Notes: generated by a model from the sequence alone, not told the origin. DNA of 28,954 bases from Chrysochromulina tobinii (GCA_001275005.1 JWZX01002694.1:1-28954), one strand, 5' to 3'. Shown: positions 1-10,256, counted from the first letter of the stretch. Numbers and translations are program-made.

Positions 1-440
1 ACCTCCACCACCTTCACCGCCACCACCCTCTCGGCCGCCGTTGCCCCCACCACCGTCGCCACCACCGCCCTCCCCATCTCCATCACCGCCACCGTCGCTA
101 CCACCGCCACCGCCGCCGACGTCACCACCACCATCACCGCCTCCGCCCTCGCCGCCTCCTCCCTCACCACCGCCGTCGCCACCACCGCCGTCGCCACCAC
201 CGCCCTCACCCTCGCCGCCTCCGCCCTCACCGCCGCCCTCACCCTCCACCGCCCTCGCCACCTCCACCCTCACCGCCGCCTTCACCGCCACCTTCAATAC
301 CACCGCCCTCACTACCACCCACACCACCACCACCACCACCCTCACCGCCGCCTACACCGCCACCCTCACCATCACCGCCCTCACCACCGCCCACACCACC
401 ACCGCCGCCATCAATACCGCCATCGAAACCCTCTCCATCA
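1..440 (+). repeat. CCN-rich simple repeat coding poly-(Pro/Ser)
   Basis: An almost pure C/A/G-rich repeat built from ccg, cca, ccc and tca/tcg codons. The Pro/Ser reading lies in frame 2 up to about 241 and in frame 3 after it. Repeats like this are prone to replication slippage and assembly error. Confidence 0.85.
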
Positions 441-2342
441 ACGCCACCTAGGGCCCCCCCACCAGACCCAGTTCCACCTGCACCATTTCGTGGCTTCTCG
501 CCGCCCATTGCATCACTCATGATTTCATTGCCTCTGAGTCCGGCAGCAGACGACATTAGAGACGACCCAACGTGGCAACGCGTCGAATCGCAGGATTCTC
601 CTGAGGATTCTTCCATGACCGGAGTGCTGCTTATCGCGGGCGTTGCGATGGCATTTATCTTGCTCGTTGCTGGTTTCTTGCACCATCGAGGCATCGTGAG
701 GATGCGCACACGCATGGCGAAAGTGGAGACGGAGATGGGTATCCTGCCCCCAGAGGAAGATCAGACGGCCCTGCCACTCGCAGTGCTGGCTGCAACACGA
801 AAGCTCAAGAGCTCTGTCAGGCGGCTCTCCGTATCGATGTCCTCGAATTCGATACGGCGCCGATCGTCAGTCGACTTCAAGCTCTCCTTTGTAAGTGTTG
901 GCCGTCGATCGTCAGTCGATGCTACTGATGCCAACCGTCCATCATGTGGCATTCCGAGACCCACGATAACGATTCCTACGCGACCATGCGTCGAGACGCC
1001 GGGCCGCATGACATCGCGTGGCAACACACCATCCAGTTCTCGGGACAAGCTGAGCACACCGGACAAGATCTCAACCGCCGGGCGTCAGGCGAGAGGAACA
1101 AGGATTGATGAAGATACTGTGCGCATCACGTTTGACATCTTCGATCGCGACCAATCGAACGGCATCTTTACAGCCGAGCTTAGCAACGCGTTGCGTCACC
1201 TCGGCCTTGCTTCAAGGACAGAGCACGCCAAGAAGATCCTCGCAGATTACGAGACCAAAGCAACCAACGGCAAAATGACTTATCATGATTTCCGCGCTCT
1301 TGTCGACGAGCTCCAAAGCTTCAAGCTGCCGCTTGCATCACAGCTCCCACCGCCCCATCCAGGAGTGGTCCTAAGTCTTGAGCAAGTGCTGCAGTCATCG
1401 GCACAGACCCTCGCAGGCAACGGAGATGACGCTGAAAAGTTATTTGCTCGGACCTGCGAAGCCGGCGGTACTGAAACTCAAAGTTGCCGGGCGGCAAATG
1501 CCCCTCATCGGCAACGTCGTCTGCTGACTTGGAAAGAGCTCTGCCCTCCCGCCAAAGCGGATAGTCACATCACCGATCACGTCGCCATGCTAATGGAGAG
1601 GGTAGACGAGCCCACGATTGTCGAGGCCTTCATGCGCATGGATGCTGACGGAAATGGGAAGATCGAGCTCAGAGAGCTGCACGCCATTCTTGCTGAGCTC
1701 GATCGATCAATTACGGAGGCCGACGCCGAAGCTGTAATGATTGCGTGTGACCATTCGGGCGACGGCAAGGTGAGTCTCATCGAGCTTCTGAAGGCAAAGA
1801 CACAAGAGAAAAGATATAAAACGCAGGACATTGCAACGCTTAGCGTTGTCAAAGATGTGGCCTTGGCCATGCACGAGTCCATCAACGAGGCCGTGGAGCT
1901 CGTCGTGGAGGAGGTGAAGAAAGAAGTGGCGGATCAATTGCCACCTGCTCCACCCCTGCCACCACCACTGTGGGAATCCCGGCGCACAAGTGAAAGCTGG
2001 GAAGTCGCCCCGCACAACGAGTTCCAGCTGAGAAATTCTGTCATTCGAGAGAATGCAACGCTGATGGTTGCCCCCCATGTCAATGGTGTGGCCTTGGCCA
2101 TGCACGAGTCCATCAACGAGGCCGTGAGGCTCGTCGTGGAGGAGGAGAAGAAAGAAGTGGCGGATCCGTTGCCACCTGCTCCGACCCTGCCCCCACCGCG
2201 GGAGTCCCTGCGTAAGTCCCGGCGCACAAGCGGTAGCTGGGAAGTCGCCCAACGCAATGACTCCCAGCTGAGAAATTCTGTCATTCGAGCGAAGCGCGAC
2301 CCAGACCAAAAATCACACGATCAGATCGTTTACCATCTCTGA
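2..2342 (+). CDS. Pro/Ser-rich single-pass membrane protein with cytosolic EF-hands (5' partial, frame slip)
   Basis: The frame is open from the left edge, so the true start lies outside the window. Bases 2-241 encode repeated PPPPSP/PPSP units in one frame. From about 243 the same Pro/Ser pattern continues one base later and runs without a stop into the rest of the protein, so one base is extra, or two are missing, near 242. A single hydrophobic helix follows (about 621-683), then a basic stop-transfer (HHRG, RMRTR). The cytosolic part has an EF-hand loop at 1143-1178 (D-R-D-Q-S-N-G), a degenerate one near 1245-1290, and two canonical loops at 1641-1676 (D-A-D-G-N-G) and 1749-1784 (D-H-S-G-D-G), paired as in calmodulin lobes. 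The C-terminus is a 65-residue unit duplicated in tandem. Pro/Ser repeats of this kind are typical of hydroxyproline-rich algal wall proteins. I infer a surface-anchored protein with a calcium-responsive tail; no family name is certain. Confidence 0.72.
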   Translation, partial: LHHLHRHHPLGRRCPHHRRHHRPPHLHHRHRRYHRHRRRRHHHHHRLRPRRLLPHHRRRHHRRRHHRPHPRRLRPHRRPHPPPPSPPPPSPPPSPPPSIPPPSLPPTPPPPPPSPPPTPPPSPSPPSPPPTPPPPPSIPPSKPSPSTPPRAPPPDPVPPAPFRGFSPPIASLMISLPLSPAADDIRDDPTWQRVESQDSPEDSSMTGVLLIAGVAMAFILLVAGFLHHRGIVRMRTRMAKVETEMGILPPEEDQTALPLAVLAATRKLKSSVRRLSVSMSSNSIRRRSSVDFKLSFVSVGRRSSVDATDANRPSCGIPRPTITIPTRPCVETPGRMTSRGNTPSSSRDKLSTPDKISTAGRQARGTRIDEDTVRITFDIFDRDQSNGIFTAELSNALRHLGLASRTEHAKKILADYETKATNGKMTYHDFRALVDELQSFKLPLASQLPPPHPGVVLSLEQVLQSSAQTLAGNGDDAEKLFARTCEAGGTETQSCRAANAPHRQRRLLTWKELCPPAKADSHITDHVAMLMERVDEPTIVEAFMRMDADGNGKIELRELHAILAELDRSITEADAEAVMIACDHSGDGKVSLIELLKAKTQEKRYKTQDIATLSVVKDVALAMHESINEAVELVVEEVKKEVADQLPPAPPLPPPLWESRRTSESWEVAPHNEFQLRNSVIRENATLMVAPHVNGVALAMHESINEAVRLVVEEEKKEVADPLPPAPTLPPPRESLRKSRRTSGSWEVAQRNDSQLRNSVIRAKRDPDQKSHDQIVYHL
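1857..2290 (+). repeat. Tandem internal duplication, two ~65-residue units
   Basis: Unit 1 (1857-2050) and unit 2 (2088-2290) both encode VALAMHESINEAV, a charged helix, a Pro stretch, SRRTS.SWEVA and LRNSVIR. The offset is 231 bp at the start and 240 bp at the end, so unit 2 carries a net 9-bp (three-codon) insertion in its Pro segment. Reading frame is kept. It looks like a recent duplication that is starting to diverge. Confidence 0.85.
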
Positions 2343-2939
2343 AGTGTCACGATACTGGCTTCTTTCAGATTCACTAGAGGAGCCACCATGTGAGTACAAG
2401 CATGCCCATGAATTACAAATACTACAAGTAGGAATCGAACGCCCGCCGTCACGTCACACGTGCCTCCGTCGTCGCTCTCGCTGCCTTTACGCTTTCCGAC
2501 TCGACGCATATTCATAATGGAACACGAACAGTCAGGGTCAGACGTCAGTCAGTCAGTTTCGTCCAGTTTCGTCCCAGTCGCGGTACCCCTGCGCGGCGCT
2601 CACCCACCGCTAGAGCCTAGACTCTACCGTGCTGGTCTCAACACGATTGACGATAACGAACACGCCACTGTCCCTATCGGACAACCGGCGCACGCAGACG
2701 CACGACTGGGACCGCGCTCTCGACGGCAACCATGCTCGACCAGAGGCGACGGTCGCGGACAGATTTCCATTTCATCTACACCACAGCGCACGAAAAATTC
2801 GAAATCATGCGCATGCCCACGAGATGTCAGAACTCACATCCACAACGCACCGCACCGCCTTGTTTGCTGATCTGACAATACTGTACAACAATACCACCTT
2901 CTTGTTCTTACCAAGAACGTAGTGTAGCCCTTGTAGGGC
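2343..2939. other. Convergent intergenic spacer
   Basis: This is 597 bp between two converging gene ends. It holds a short (gtca)n/gttcgtc stretch near 2530-2580 and only short, unsupported frames on either strand. I see no RNA gene or recognisable terminator. Confidence 0.6.
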
Positions 2940-5900
2940 TCAACGGTGGCTGCGACGCATGACGCTGCCGTCGTTCGTCCTCCCAGAATGAATGCGCCCC
3001 ACGTTCTGATCCGACGCCTTCGCCACGTGCGCTTGGTCACGCAGAGCCTCAGGCATGCTTGAGAGCGTCACAGAAGGTTCGTTAACACCCAGTTCGAGCC
3101 CTGCAGGTGTGCCTGCCGCCTTCTCGGCCATCTCGATCCACTCACAGAACTCGCGGAAGTCAATGTATCCACCACCGTTGCAGTCGATGGCGTCAAAATC
3201 GGCTGTACTCGCCTCGCGCAGCCGAATATAAGGCGCCCACGTCTGCCCCGCCCGGCGCAGCGTCGGCAAAGCTCGGTTCCACTCGGCCCGTGAGGCGCGA
3301 TGATCCTCGTGGAGAGGCAGCGCATCGGCCACGTTGAGTCCGGGGCCACCGACGTCGATGACATGGGCGAACGTCTCGTACCACGTGGCATAGATGCACA
3401 GATACACCAGAAGGAGGCGAAACTCAGAACGCGTCACATAATTGTCGTCATCTGGGCAGCCTGGCCGAGCGCTCGAGGAGTCCTTAGCATCGTTGAAAGC
3501 GCGAATGAAGCTTCGGTAGTAGCGGCGATAGATGGTACTGGCTTCCTGTCCGTGCTTGCTGGAAAGGGCGGAGAGGACCCCCGAGCACGTCTCTGCGAGC
3601 GAGAGGTACCCTCTGCCCGTGCTCGAGAAGCGCCGAAACAGCGCCGCTCGCGCACTCTTCGCGTCCGGATCGTCCTTAGCGCAAATGTTGAAGCATGCAA
3701 CGAACTTGCTTAGCATCGGCGGCATGGACGGATGGCTCATGTCAGCCGACCATGGCGTCCCGTCAGAGGCGGGCACGGGCGGGGTGAGGGCTGCCCTCGG
3801 ATCACGCGTGGTTGAGCCGAAGGCGACGGTCCTGCTGGAGCAGGTCCTTTGATTGACCTGATCATGATCAATCCATACCTGTCGTGCTGGCTGTGGCATT
3901 GCCTCGTCCAGGCGCGAGTGCCTCACGGCCTCACCAGCTTGCCATCGCTCCAAGCTGTCGTCCCAATGGACGCCAACCCTCGACGCTCGTGCTTGCAACG
4001 TGTCTTCAACAAGGGTTGCGGCCTGCTGTGTCGTCTCGGTCTGATCTGCAGGTGAGTTGGTCTGCTGCATTTGAGCACCCATGCTCGCCCTTGGCTCGCG
4101 ACTCCGAGCCTCACGCATCTGCGTCTCGCGCACCTTCTCTTCTGTCCACTCTCGCACGAGCGCCATTGATTGAGAAACTGCCTGCTGCAGTGGCTTCACA
4201 GCCTCGCCATAGAGCTTATGGTCCCTCTCCGCTTGCGCAAGCTGCTCAACTCTGCTCCGCCGCTGAGCCGTGGCCACCTGCTCGGTTGCCTCGGTGAGCT
4301 TGCGCTTCACCTCGGTTTCATTCGTCCTTGACTTCCTGGCCGCCTCCATGGCCATCTCGTGTGCTTCGCGCCATCTGGACGTCAACCTCTCAGCCTCAGC
4401 GACACGAGCGTTCGCGATCCCCACGTGATCTTCCATGGCGAGCTGCACCGCCATGGCCTTGGCAGACTCACGTTGGATCGCTTCGCAAGCCTCGCGCTTG
4501 TACTCGGCCGCCTCGCGCCGCGCCTCCTCAAGGGCGCGCTCGCTTTCCTCCAGGGCAAGGAAGGCGTCCTCCAACTGTCGTCGAAGATCGGCCTCTGCAC
4601 AGGTACGCCGCTCCTCCTCCACAGCCGTGTTCATCTTCACCTCACGCTCGGCAGCCATGTAGGCGCTCATTCGCTTCATCGTGTCTTCGAGCTCTGCGCG
4701 CACTTGCGCCTGCGGGGGGGGGCGCGCACAGAGGAGACGTCAGCAAAGGCAGGTCAGCGAGGGCTCAGCGTTCAAGACTGGAGGCGCATAGCGCGCACCT
4801 CAGCACGTTTAGCTTCCAACTCCGCCTGTCGAGCCATTTTTGCGTCGAGCCGAGCACACTCCAACTCGCTCTTGGCGGCGGCTTCGCTTTGCCGCCGTTG
4901 CGCGCTCTCCGCCGCTGCTCGCTCGCTCTGATCTTCCGCCGCGCGCCGCCCCTCAGCTTCCGCTCGGCGCTCGAGCGCGAGCTGTGCGTGCGCCGCAATC
5001 ATCGACGATTCACGTTCCACGGCGTCAGCCTCGCGCCGCTTCGCTTCCCTGAGCTCTGCCATCGTTCGAAAACGAGCTGCCTCCATCTCTGCAAGGGCCT
5101 GATCGCTTGCCCTCTTTGCCGCCTCCAAAGCCGCCTCCCGCTCTTGCGCCGCCTCCTTCTCCCGCGCCAGCTCCTTCTTGGCCGCCTCGCTCTCCTTTCT
5201 CGCCTCGCGCTCGGCACGGCGCAAATGCTCAAACTGCTTCGACTGAGCCGCCTCCAAGGATGCGGCCTCCCCGCGTACCCGAGACTCTTCGGCAACGGCC
5301 GCATCGCGGGACGCCTGAGCACTGGACGCCCGCGCCTCCGCAACCTCAGCCTCGGCCGTCCGGGCTGCCGCCAAAGTGCGCGCCGTAACCGCCTCTGCTA
5401 CCGCTTGAGTGGCTTGGATTCTTGCCTGGTGCAACTCCTGCGATGCCTTCCGCGCTTCGTGCTTCGCCTCCTCTGCCTCGCGTTTCAAGCCCTCGAGTTC
5501 CCGCCTCGCCTCTTCGAGATCCCGTCGAGATGCCTTTGCCTCAACCTCTGCCACGTCACGAGCCGCTACCACGCGTCCGATGGCCTCCTCATGGGCCGTC
5601 TTCGCCGCTGCTTGTGCGGTCGCCACGTCTGCTGCCTCCTTCTCGACCGCCTGCCACAGGTCCTCTACCTGCCTCCTGGCCTCGACCTCCGCCTCCCGAG
5701 CTTGCTGCGCCTCCGCCCTCGCTGCCTCGACCATCGCCATCGCTGCCTCGGCCATCGCCACCGCCGCGTGCGCCTCCCGCTTACCCTCGAGCTCCGCATT
5801 CCGAGATTGCTCGGCATCCGCGATCGCATCATCACGAGAGCGCTGCGCCATCATCACCGCGGACGCCTCACGCTCGCGTCCTCTCTCGATCTCCCGCCTC

Positions 5901-7930
5901 GCTTCACGCTCGGAGTGACGAGCCTCTTCCGCGGCGTGCCGAGACGCCTCCGCCGCGGCTATGGCCTGATCGCGTTCCGCATGTGCAGCTGCCACGCTCT
6001 CCGCCGCATCACCCTTAGCTTTCTCAGCCTCCTGCGTCGCCGTCTCCGCCTCGCGCTTCGCTTCCGCAGCTGCGTGGCGGGCCTCGGCCTCGGACCGACG
6101 TGCGAGTCGAGCCTCTTCGACCGCCACCTCGCGCGCCGCTTCTGCCTCTGCCAGCTTTGCAGACAGCTCCATGAGGGATGTGGACGCCTCCTTTGCGAAC
6201 GTGTGCGCCGCCTCCGCGCTCGCCGCCTCGCGCTCAGCAGCTTGGGCCTCCCGCACCTTTGCCTCAGCAGCCTCCTGCACTGCTGCATCTGCATCCCGTC
6301 TCGCTTTGGCCTCGGCATGCCTTGCGAGCATCACCTGCGAGTCCGCATCTGCGATGGCTTTGTCGCATTCCGCGAGTGCCTCCAGTCTCGCCGCCTCCCT
6401 CTCCTCCGCCAGAGCGCTTGCCTTGGCTGCCTCTTCGAGCGCCTCAGCCTCCGCCTGCCGCGCCCGATCCGCCTCCGCCATCGCCACCTGCATCTCAGCG
6501 ATGGCGAGGCTGCATTCGGCCTTCGCCTCGGCGATGGACGTCTGCGCCGCCAGTGCTTGCGAGGCCTCCCGCTCAGCAGCTTGGGCCATGCACCGCTTGG
6601 CCTCGTGTGCCTCACTCCTGGCCTTGAGTTCAGCCTCACGCGCTCCCTCGGCCCGCGCAAAAGCCTCCGCTTCCGACTGGCGCGCCGTCGCCACAGCCTG
6701 ACGAGCCTCCTTGCACGCCTGCTCTGCCAGAAGGTGAGCCATAGAGGCTCGCTTGGCGCTCTCCTTCGCCTCCGCTGCTTCCGCTGCCGCCGCGTGCGCC
6801 TCCTGCCTCGCGCTTGTGAGCTCGGCTTTTGCCGCGTGCGCCTCGGCGACTGCCGCCTCGGCGTCTGCCACTGCCGCCTCCTTCGCGGCCTCTGCCTCAC
6901 CTCTTGCAGCCGCCTCCCTTCTCGCTTCTTCGCCCTCAGCCTTTGCCGCCGCCTTCGCCTCCTCTGCCTCTGCCTTTGCCATCTGGAGCGCCAGCTCGCT
7001 GTCACCCCCGCCTCGCTGCCTGCCAACAGGCACATCACACATGGCCGCGGCCAACGCACCATGGCATCGATCGATCTCGGCGAGGAGATCCTCTGACATT
7101 TTGGGCGACGACGAGGTAGAGTTGACCGTCGCGTTCTCCTTGGAATCGTTGATGGCCTCGCCAGGCGCGGAGCGCAGTGCCTTGACGAGCTCCTTGTAGT
7201 CGATGGCCCCTGAGCGATCCACATCGAGACTGTCGAAGAGCTCGTCGACTGTCTGCCGTGGCGCCTCAAATGAGAGCAGTGCCATCGCCCGACGAAACTC
7301 CTTCTTTGAGATCTGCCCGTCGCCGTTGGTATCCCACTCGCGGAAGAGGTTGATCACCTTCTGCCGTTGGCTGTTCATCACGCCACGCAGCTGCTTGAGC
7401 GCATCTGATCCGGCGTGGATCACAACGCTCGGAGGCAGGGCGGCGCCCGTCGCCTTGGTGGCATGGGCGCGCAGTCTCGTCTTGACGGCCAGGCGTCGTC
7501 CGCCATCGTGCGCAAGCAGCAAGTTGAGCTGGCGATTCAACTCTGCAAAGGTGACCGTGCCGCTACCGTCGCTATCCAAAGCGGCAAAAGCCGCATCTAG
7601 GGCTTGGTCGCCATACCCGAATGCTGGCAGCTTGAGGCTACGCACCGCCGCGCGCCACTCGGAAGCATCGATGCAACCACTTGCGTCCTTGTCCCAACGT
7701 TCGAAAATAGTGGCGAGGCTCTGGGGGGCCCTGGCGAGCTCCTCCAGCAGTGATACCAGAATGTGCTCCTTCTGGTACTCGCGCGCATCCACAAAACCGT
7801 TGCCATCACTGTCAAGCTGATCGAAGCAGGCTCTAAGAGCCGCGGCCGAGATGCTCGGCTCACGAGCGTGGATCAACTTCGAGAACTCGACGAAGCTGAT
7901 GCCATCGGCCGAGGCCCTGCCGGTGCTCAT
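2940..7930 (-). CDS. Giant EF-hand / coiled-coil protein with calflagin-like C-terminal module
   Basis: Two exons, complement(join(2940..4709, 4799..7930)), give about 1,633 residues from the ATG at 7930; an in-frame stop lies just upstream. Five canonical EF-hand loops are visible at residues 40-51, 80-91, 119-130, 190-201 and 226-237, with a degenerate half-hand before them (DGISFVEF). From about residue 290 to about 1250 the protein is a nearly unbroken Ala/Glu/Arg coiled coil. Residues ~1376-1571 form a second calcium module that resembles the flagellar calcium-binding protein (calflagin) family: an AFN helix, EFR.LLVYL, a degenerate middle hand, and the canonical loop D-C-N-G-G-G-Y-I-D-F-R-E at 1553-1564. 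I infer a calcium-sensing structural or scaffold protein, perhaps cytoskeletal or flagellar. It is divergent from the AAA+ gene at 8188. The long Leu/Arg-rich frame on the opposite strand is its shadow. Confidence 0.85.
4710..4798 (-). other. 89-bp GT-AG intron in the EF-hand/coiled-coil gene
   Basis: On the minus strand the donor reads GAG|GTGCGC. The acceptor is a C-rich tract ending in CGCAG|GCG. Splicing joins KRAE to AQVRAELED in phase 0 and keeps the coiled-coil pattern. Without splicing the frame stops nine codons past the donor. Confidence 0.85.
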
Positions 7931-8187
7931 GAGGGCTTCCCTTGCGTTTGAAAAAAGTTCTGCTCAATGCTTGACATAAAAAGTCTCGACCTCAATCAAG
8001 CGCTGCACCTTTGCTTCGACAACGCGTGTCTACTATAAAAGTTTGTATTTTGTCTCGGGGGAGTGAGCGAGTTCACACTTGAATAGTCAGTTCACACTCT
8101 GCGACCCAAGCGCTCGCTCGCTTCGCTCGGGAGCTTTGCCATCATCGCGCCTTTTGTTGATTGGCAGCCGGCTGCAAGAGCCCAGCC
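7931..8187. promoter_or_regulatory. Divergent promoter region with TATA-like box
   Basis: This 257-bp spacer separates two divergent start codons. TATAAAAG at 8034-8041 is oriented for the plus-strand gene, about 150 bp before its ATG. A GC-rich inverted repeat of cgctcg/cgagcg type lies near 8107-8131 in the presumed leader. Assignment is by position and motif only. Confidence 0.4.
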
Positions 8188-9951
8188 ATGGCGAATGAGA
8201 TGCGCGACAAGGGCATCGCGATCGCCAACCAGGCGGTCGACGCTGACAACGCGGGCAACTACAAGGACGCGATCGATAAGTATGGCAAGGCGACCGAGTA
8301 CCTGATTACAGCGCTCAAGTATGAAAAGAATCCGGTCACGCAGAAGACGATCCGCGATAAGTGCAACGAGTACCTCTCGCGCATGGACCAACTCAAAAAG
8401 GGGCAGGAACCTAAGGCGGCCGCCGCTGGCAGCGGCGGCGGCAAGGGCAAGGAAGAGAGCAGGAGCGATGACGAGGAGGACGAGCCCGAGCCCGAGCCGC
8501 TGACGGCGGAGCAGCTCGCCGCGGCTGAGAAGGAGATGGATGAGGATCTTGCCAAGCTCGTTGGTATGCAGTCGGTCAAGGACAACATGAAGCGCCTGTG
8601 CAAGCAGCTGTCGCTCGACATCAAGCGCAAGCAGGAGGGCCAGAAGACGCTCGACGCCATCCGGCACATGATCTTCACGGGCAACCCGGGCGTGGGCAAG
8701 ACGACCGTCTCGCGGCTCGTGGCCAAGCTGTTCCACCAGCTAGGCGTCTCCTCCAAGGACACGGTGGTCGAGGTGCAAAAGGGCGACCTCGTGGCGGGCT
8801 ACGTGAACCAGACCGCCATGAAGACGTACAAGAAGATCAAGGAGGCGAGGGGCGGCATTCTCTTCGTGGACGAGGCGTATCAGCTCACGCAGGCGCTCAT
8901 GAAAGGGCAGACCGACTTTGCGGGCGAGGCCATCGACGAGATGATGAAGGTGATGAACAACTCGGGGCGTAAGTCGACCACCTTTGTCTTCGCGGGCTAC
9001 AAGAAAGAGATGGACGAGTTCGTCACGTACAATGCGGGCATCGAGAGCCGCATCAAGTACCGCTTCCACTTCGACGACTACACGGTCAAGGAGCTCGTCG
9101 TCATCACCAATCTCAAATTAGAGTCCAAGGGGTACAAGTTGACGCCGGACGCGGCGAGAGACATGGAGTTGGTCATCGACAAGAACACGAACGCCGACCT
9201 GCGCTCAAAGTACAACGGTCGGCTGATCGACAACTTGCTGCAGTGGGCTAGTGACGAGATGAACTCGCGGCTGCCGCTCGACGCGAGCGGCGACGCTCTG
9301 ATCACGCTGCACAAGAGCGATTTTGAGAAGGCCATCAAGCGCTTCGCTACCGCGCGCCCGCCTACCAAAGCGGATCCGACGCTCTTGGGCGGGTACGAGG
9401 TCGAGAAGCATCTCAGTGAGTGGGGGCTCGACCAGTATTCACAGCTCTTCGCGCGCGCAGGCTACCGGCAGCTGTACGACCTGCTCTCGCTTTCGTCCGA
9501 GAAGGACGTGCGCGCGCTGGGCGTGAGCAAGGACGCGGACGTCAATCGTACGCTGCAGCTGGTGGAGCGGCTCGACGAGCAGCATCGCGTGTTGTCGCTC
9601 AAAATGGATGCGACGTTCATCTCGCTTGATGGGGCGGCGGACATCAGTGCATGGCTCGAGCAGGAAGGGCTCACGAAATTCGTCGAGCTCTTCGTGAAGA
9701 ACGAGATCAACTTCGAGACGCTCGCCGACCTCACAGAGGACCACCTCAAGGAGATGGGCGTGTCCGAGATTGGGCCGAGGATCAAGCTCCTCAAGGCGAT
9801 TGAGGTCTGGAGGCGGGAACGTGACATTGCGAAAAAGGAGGCCATCCGCGCGAAAATGAATGTGATGAACGCGCCGCCGCCCGTCCTGCGCGACGCGTCT
9901 CTAACGGACACCGAGAAGCTGCGCTCCAAACTGGAGAAAGCGGGTCAATGA
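8188..9951 (+). CDS. MIT - CbbX/SpoVK-like AAA+ ATPase - SAM - SAM protein
   Basis: A single uninterrupted exon of 587 residues. The ATG at 8188 has a strong context (agccATGgc). Residues 1-75 match an MIT three-helix domain (Ala/Tyr/Lys helix hairpin, AGNYKDAIDKYGKATEYLI), the module that binds ESCRT-III tails. A charged Gly/Glu linker follows. Residues ~120-395 form an AAA+ domain of the CbbX/SpoVK group: Walker A GNPGVGKTT (165-173), Walker B GGILFVDEA (222-230), a pore-region GYVNQTA, and an arginine-finger-like GIESRIKYR. Two SAM domains follow, ~405-465 and ~485-550. CbbX relatives remodel red-type Rubisco, but classical MIT ATPases (Vps4, spastin) belong to a different AAA clade, so this is an unusual combination. 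No transit peptide is evident, so I infer a cytosolic membrane- or complex-remodelling ATPase that oligomerises through SAM. Confidence 0.9.
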   Translation: MANEMRDKGIAIANQAVDADNAGNYKDAIDKYGKATEYLITALKYEKNPVTQKTIRDKCNEYLSRMDQLKKGQEPKAAAAGSGGGKGKEESRSDDEEDEPEPEPLTAEQLAAAEKEMDEDLAKLVGMQSVKDNMKRLCKQLSLDIKRKQEGQKTLDAIRHMIFTGNPGVGKTTVSRLVAKLFHQLGVSSKDTVVEVQKGDLVAGYVNQTAMKTYKKIKEARGGILFVDEAYQLTQALMKGQTDFAGEAIDEMMKVMNNSGRKSTTFVFAGYKKEMDEFVTYNAGIESRIKYRFHFDDYTVKELVVITNLKLESKGYKLTPDAARDMELVIDKNTNADLRSKYNGRLIDNLLQWASDEMNSRLPLDASGDALITLHKSDFEKAIKRFATARPPTKADPTLLGGYEVEKHLSEWGLDQYSQLFARAGYRQLYDLLSLSSEKDVRALGVSKDADVNRTLQLVERLDEQHRVLSLKMDATFISLDGAADISAWLEQEGLTKFVELFVKNEINFETLADLTEDHLKEMGVSEIGPRIKLLKAIEVWRRERDIAKKEAIRAKMNVMNAPPPVLRDASLTDTEKLRSKLEKAGQ

Positions 9952-10256
9952 GTGCGCGGCGGGAGGCGCGCCGCCCTCGTGCGTCGTAGCAGCGCCGTGA
10001 CGACCGCGTCTGCGCGCCGTGGCTCCTGCGGGGGGCGTGCTGTGTGTAGCTGTGTGCGCGGGTCTGCCGTCTTGCCGATGAGGGCGGCGGCTGATAAGGC
10101 AGAACGACAGGAGCTCAGGCACTGGGCAATTGTGCCGTAACTCGACGTGCGGCCTCTGAGCTCTGTGGCTATGACCTATAAAGCACATTCTGTAAGTGTA
10201 TTTTAAAGCTGTTCTCAGAAACGTCATGCCATGCTCTCCTGTTGTGTCGGTCCTTC
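9952..10256. other. Convergent intergenic spacer
   Basis: This is 305 bp between the stop codons of two converging genes. The left half is GC-rich. The right half has ATAAAG (about 10177) and TTTTAAAG near 10200, which could serve 3' end formation. I see no coding potential. Confidence 0.5.

Noticed and set aside
239-715. 158-codon minus-strand Gly-rich frame
   Set aside because: Poly-Gly is the complement of the Pro codon repeat, and the frame spans the membrane-helix region of the real gene.
2420-2460. gaatcgaac resembling a tRNA T-loop on the minus strand
   Set aside because: The flanking bases do not form a T-stem, and no acceptor or D-arm is present.
2460-2922. Overlapping plus-strand frames of 97-136 codons in the first spacer
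   Set aside because: Pro/Arg/His-rich, no Met context, no motif, and two frames overlap each other. Treated as spacer.
4328-7096. 922-codon plus-strand frame, Leu/Arg/Cys-rich
   Set aside because: It is antisense to the EF-hand/coiled-coil gene. Its composition (RLRLLCLRR) is what the complement of Ala/Glu codons gives, with no domain.
8092-9069. Minus-strand frames opposite the AAA+ gene
   Set aside because: They are shadows of a clearly conserved ATPase on the plus strand.
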